This document shows positions 63,042 to 64,000 of a stretch of 64,000 nucleotides of DNA, in pieces. The notes below the pieces were generated by a model. The model saw only the letters and a list, made by a program, of their open reading frames with translations. It made no database searches and was not told the DNA's origin. The translations under genes and the position numbers were made by a program. The DNA is from Sporosarcina ureae DSM 2281. Its GTDB lineage: Bacteria; Bacillota; Bacilli; Bacillales_A; Planococcaceae. The stretch spans positions 434,001 through 498,000 of the forward strand of contig NZ_AUDQ01000001.1 in assembly GCF_000425545.1 (NCBI RefSeq), in the 5' to 3' direction. How positions within the stretch are numbered: position 1 is the stretch's first letter; each line of letters starts with the position of its first letter.

Positions 63042-64000
63042 TCACAATTGTATTTGAAACTTCATTTGAACCGGATCTTTCAAGGCTGCTTTAGAGTATC
63101 TAGATTTAACAGTGGGTTCAACGAATAGATAGTATGTCGCCCCACGTTCATATTTGAAACCCTCTAATAGTCGAACTTCTATAGTTTGAGTGTCTGCTAG
63201 CAATTGATAGCCAATCGGCACTTTCACACCCGATTCATTCATCACATACACTGTATCCCTATTGACAGTCGTCATATCAGGCTCTTGACCGAATGATATT
63301 TTCCATGGCTTGGTCGGACTTACACCTTGCCTAGGAGAGAAGAACTCTTTATAACCTACACGAGGGAAAGATACAGCATTATCCTGCTGATGAACATGAA
63401 CCGTTAACATAGCCATTTTCCCTCCATCAACGGAGGATGCTGTGATTACTGCGGTACCCTTTGAGTGCGCAGTCAACACACCGCCAACTACGCTGACGAC
63501 AGAGGATTTGCTAGTCTCCCAATTAACATTCTTATTCGTAGCATTTGATGGACTAATACGAGCAGCTACAAACTCCTGCTCCCCTACTGTCAAGTCTAGC
63601 TCCGGTCCCTTACTTAGACTAATGCCAGAAACCGGAATCTTAGTTAACACATTTTCTGCAACAGTAAACGGGTTTCTCGAGATACCTGTCAAAGAGTCAG
63701 TCTGCAGTGAACTATTTAATGGATCATTCCGCTTCTCAGGCACCACACCACTCACCGAATCTCGTACGATGAATGAATAATAATACTCACCCGGCTCCAT
63801 AGTCCGTGTCAACTTCCAAATATTATTTTTCTGCTTTACAAGAGGTATTTCAATCCAGTGATAGTTCTCTCCGAAATTCCCTATAACAGAAGCTGAAACA
63901 GTTTTTGCATCCAGTTCAAGTAAACGTTGCGAGTCGTAACTGTTATAAGTAAACGTCACTTCTTTGTTATCGATAATCGGGCCTACTGGAGCATATGGAG
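63042..64000 (-). CDS. Ig-like/CBM-like surface protein, 5' part outside window
   Basis: Open frame to the right edge (PVGPIIDNKEVTFTYNS at the edge), so the N-terminus is missing; a GTG at 63959 is not needed as a start. The visible ~320 residues hold a CBM48/E-set-like domain (SVIGNFGENYHWIEIPLVKQ ... MEPGEYYYSFIVRD), a Big_2 domain (GISLSKGPELDLTVGEQEF ... NVNWETSKSSVVSVVGG) and a C-terminal Big_5-type domain (KPWKISFGQEPDMTTVNRDT ... RGATYYLFVEP). A pullulanase-type enzyme upstream is possible because CBM-like modules of this sort accompany them. Confidence 0.75.
   Translation of the reverse strand, partial: PYAPVGPIIDNKEVTFTYNSYDSQRLLELDAKTVSASVIGNFGENYHWIEIPLVKQKNNIWKLTRTMEPGEYYYSFIVRDSVSGVVPEKRNDPLNSSLQTDSLTGISRNPFTVAENVLTKIPVSGISLSKGPELDLTVGEQEFVAARISPSNATNKNVNWETSKSSVVSVVGGVLTAHSKGTAVITASSVDGGKMAMLTVHVHQQDNAVSFPRVGYKEFFSPRQGVSPTKPWKISFGQEPDMTTVNRDTVYVMNESGVKVPIGYQLLADTQTIEVRLLEGFKYERGATYYLFVEPTVKSRYSKAALKDPVQMKFQIQL

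Overview
The window reads as chromosome of a low-GC, spore-former-type Bacillota, most like Planococcaceae (Sporosarcina or a close relative). The basis is Bacillus-type riboswitches, strong GGAGG ribosome-binding sites, GTG/TTG starts, and homologues of YqhV, UPF0316/YebE, RocB and ThiO. Genus is an inference. Four riboswitches are visible: cobalamin (minus strand, 2940-3128), TPP (plus, 3271-3357), lysine (plus, 11260-11433) and TPP (minus, 30632-30730).

Layout. 1-2817: a secreted protein cut by the left edge, built from two alpha/alpha-barrel plus DUF4430 units under a B12 riboswitch, so it looks like a bacterial relative of intrinsic factor/transcobalamin. 3271-6008: TPP-controlled thiamine-precursor ABC importer. 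6-11 kb: subtilase, zinc-ribbon/YARHG protein, TPR protein and a GrpE-like protein. 11.2-12.4 kb: lysine-riboswitch dapA-type gene. 12.5-18 kb: an acyl-CoA catabolic block (AMP-ligase, ComB-like, phosphotransferase, TetR, acyl-CoA dehydrogenase) with the same TetR-type operator at two promoters. 18-19.1 kb: a REP-associated tyrosine transposase (RAYT) flanked by inverted copies of its probable repeat. 19-28.6 kb: two methylmalonate/malonate-semialdehyde modules: GntP-mmsA-mmsB with a divergent TetR, and an Fe-alcohol dehydrogenase plus a second mmsA behind a degenerate enhancer-binding-protein-like regulator. 29-37.5 kb: thiO, transporters, small membrane proteins and pseudogenes. 37.7-47.6 kb: an amidino/arginine-type catabolic region with rocB, a TRAP transporter, a DDAH-like hydrolase, a 2-hydroxyacid dehydrogenase, an aminotransferase and two IclR regulators. 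48.2-64 kb: secreted or surface proteins rich in bacterial Ig-like (Big_5/Big_2) domains, including a vWA protein, a cohesin-domain protein and a cohesin/dockerin protein in one operon.

The signal that ties the window together is a dispersed repeat with core GTGTGGGGACCTGGTACC. It occurs in about a dozen intact or decayed copies between 18 and 53.3 kb. Copies lie beside terminator hairpins and at the ends of broken genes (a subtilase fragment, a BCCT pseudogene, a 5'-truncated gene). The only two copies in the opposite orientation sit just upstream of the RAYT gene. All functional assignments come from reading motifs and family resemblance; no database search was run.
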